Of a DNA stretch of 64,000 bases, positions 63,904 to 64,000 are shown in pieces. Source of the DNA: CAZWKQ01 sp964634005 (GTDB lineage: Bacteria; Bacteroidota; Bacteroidia; Bacteroidales; JACABE01); the NCBI GenBank assembly GCA_964634005.1, contig CAZWKQ010000012.1, forward strand, positions 18,463 through 82,462. The letters are read 5' to 3'. Numbering within the stretch: position 1 is the stretch's first letter; each line of letters starts with the position of its first letter. The translations under genes were made by a program, and so were the position numbers. The notes below the pieces were generated by a model. That model was given only the letters and a program-made list of their open reading frames with translations. It had not been told where the DNA came from and searched no databases.

Positions 63904-64000
63904 CTAATTTCTAAATTCGTAAATTATCTTTAATACCCTAAATTATGGTAATGTGGCAAAAAATGGTTGGTGATTTAATGATATTACATTAATAACTTTG

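Noticed and set aside
63945..63992. Short frame starting ATGGTAATGTGG near the right edge
   Set aside because: It closes after 15 codons and shows no coding features.
1..64000. CRISPR arrays, tRNA/rRNA genes, tmRNA, insertion sequences or phage genes
   Set aside because: No regularly spaced repeats, cloverleaf-like stretches, transposase or phage proteins were found on reading; nearly all DNA is accounted for by ordinary genes.

Overview
The window is AT-rich bacterial chromosome from a member of the Bacteroidota, probably an anaerobic, Bacteroidales-like environmental lineage. I infer this from several signs. Glutamine synthetase is of the long type III. Sensor kinases are of the propeller/Y_Y_Y/LytS and TPR-kinase kinds. 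A CzcA-type pump is fused to its TolC-like partner. Starts are frequently preceded by TAnnTTTG, the Bacteroidota -7 element. The lifestyle call rests on a trimeric [FeFe] hydrogenase, a Rex repressor and a peroxiredoxin. No tRNA, rRNA, CRISPR array, insertion sequence or phage gene was seen.

Region 1 (1-14.2 kb, all on the minus strand, so transcribed right to left) is a hydrogen/redox island. hydC-hydB-hydA (NADH-linked [FeFe] hydrogenase) come first, then pstS-pstC-pstA-pstB (phosphate ABC importer). Next are a sensory-type [FeFe]-hydrogenase/histidine-kinase fusion, a response regulator, a receiver-kinase hybrid, rex, ribF, a PhnP-like hydrolase and a truncated PAS sensor. Upstream of hydC lies a cluster of palindromes, including TTGTTA-N6-TAACAA, that overlaps the predicted promoter and looks like a Rex operator array. 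The hydrogenase would therefore be under NADH/NAD+ control by the Rex encoded in the same cluster, with a parallel phosphorelay that has no DNA-binding output in view.

Region 2 (14.2-31.5 kb) holds an AddB-like nuclease, a sugar-nucleotidyltransferase, a 40-aa Cys/Lys-rich miniprotein, an HsdR_N-like protein and a large FAD/Fe-S oxidoreductase on the plus strand. It continues with small hypotheticals, a K+/H+ antiporter, a CusB-like adaptor, the 1446-aa CusA-TolC fusion, recA and bcp. Region 3 (31.5-52.8 kb) is mixed housekeeping and envelope: an orphan LutA-like protein, an outer-membrane protein with an HEXXH metallopeptidase-like domain, a LytTR two-component pair, ispE, a GT-C-like membrane protein, tcdA, a cation/proton antiporter, dedA, a PAS protein, a TPR membrane protein, uvrA, a TPR-kinase and smpB.

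Region 4 (52.8-64 kb, plus strand) has glnN (GSIII) and then one compact chemosensory operon: STAS-cheY1-cheY2-cheA-cheW-mcp-cheR-kinase-like-cheD-cheB. Its unusual parts are a receiver lacking the conserved Lys, a histidine-kinase-like protein with Asn in place of the phospho-accepting His, and a receptor ending in EYERF, which fits the CheR/CheB docking pentapeptide. No flagellar gene is present, so the output is unknown. The points most worth following up are the Rex array, the sensory hydrogenase phosphorelay with the embedded pst genes, and the degenerate signalling parts of the che operon.
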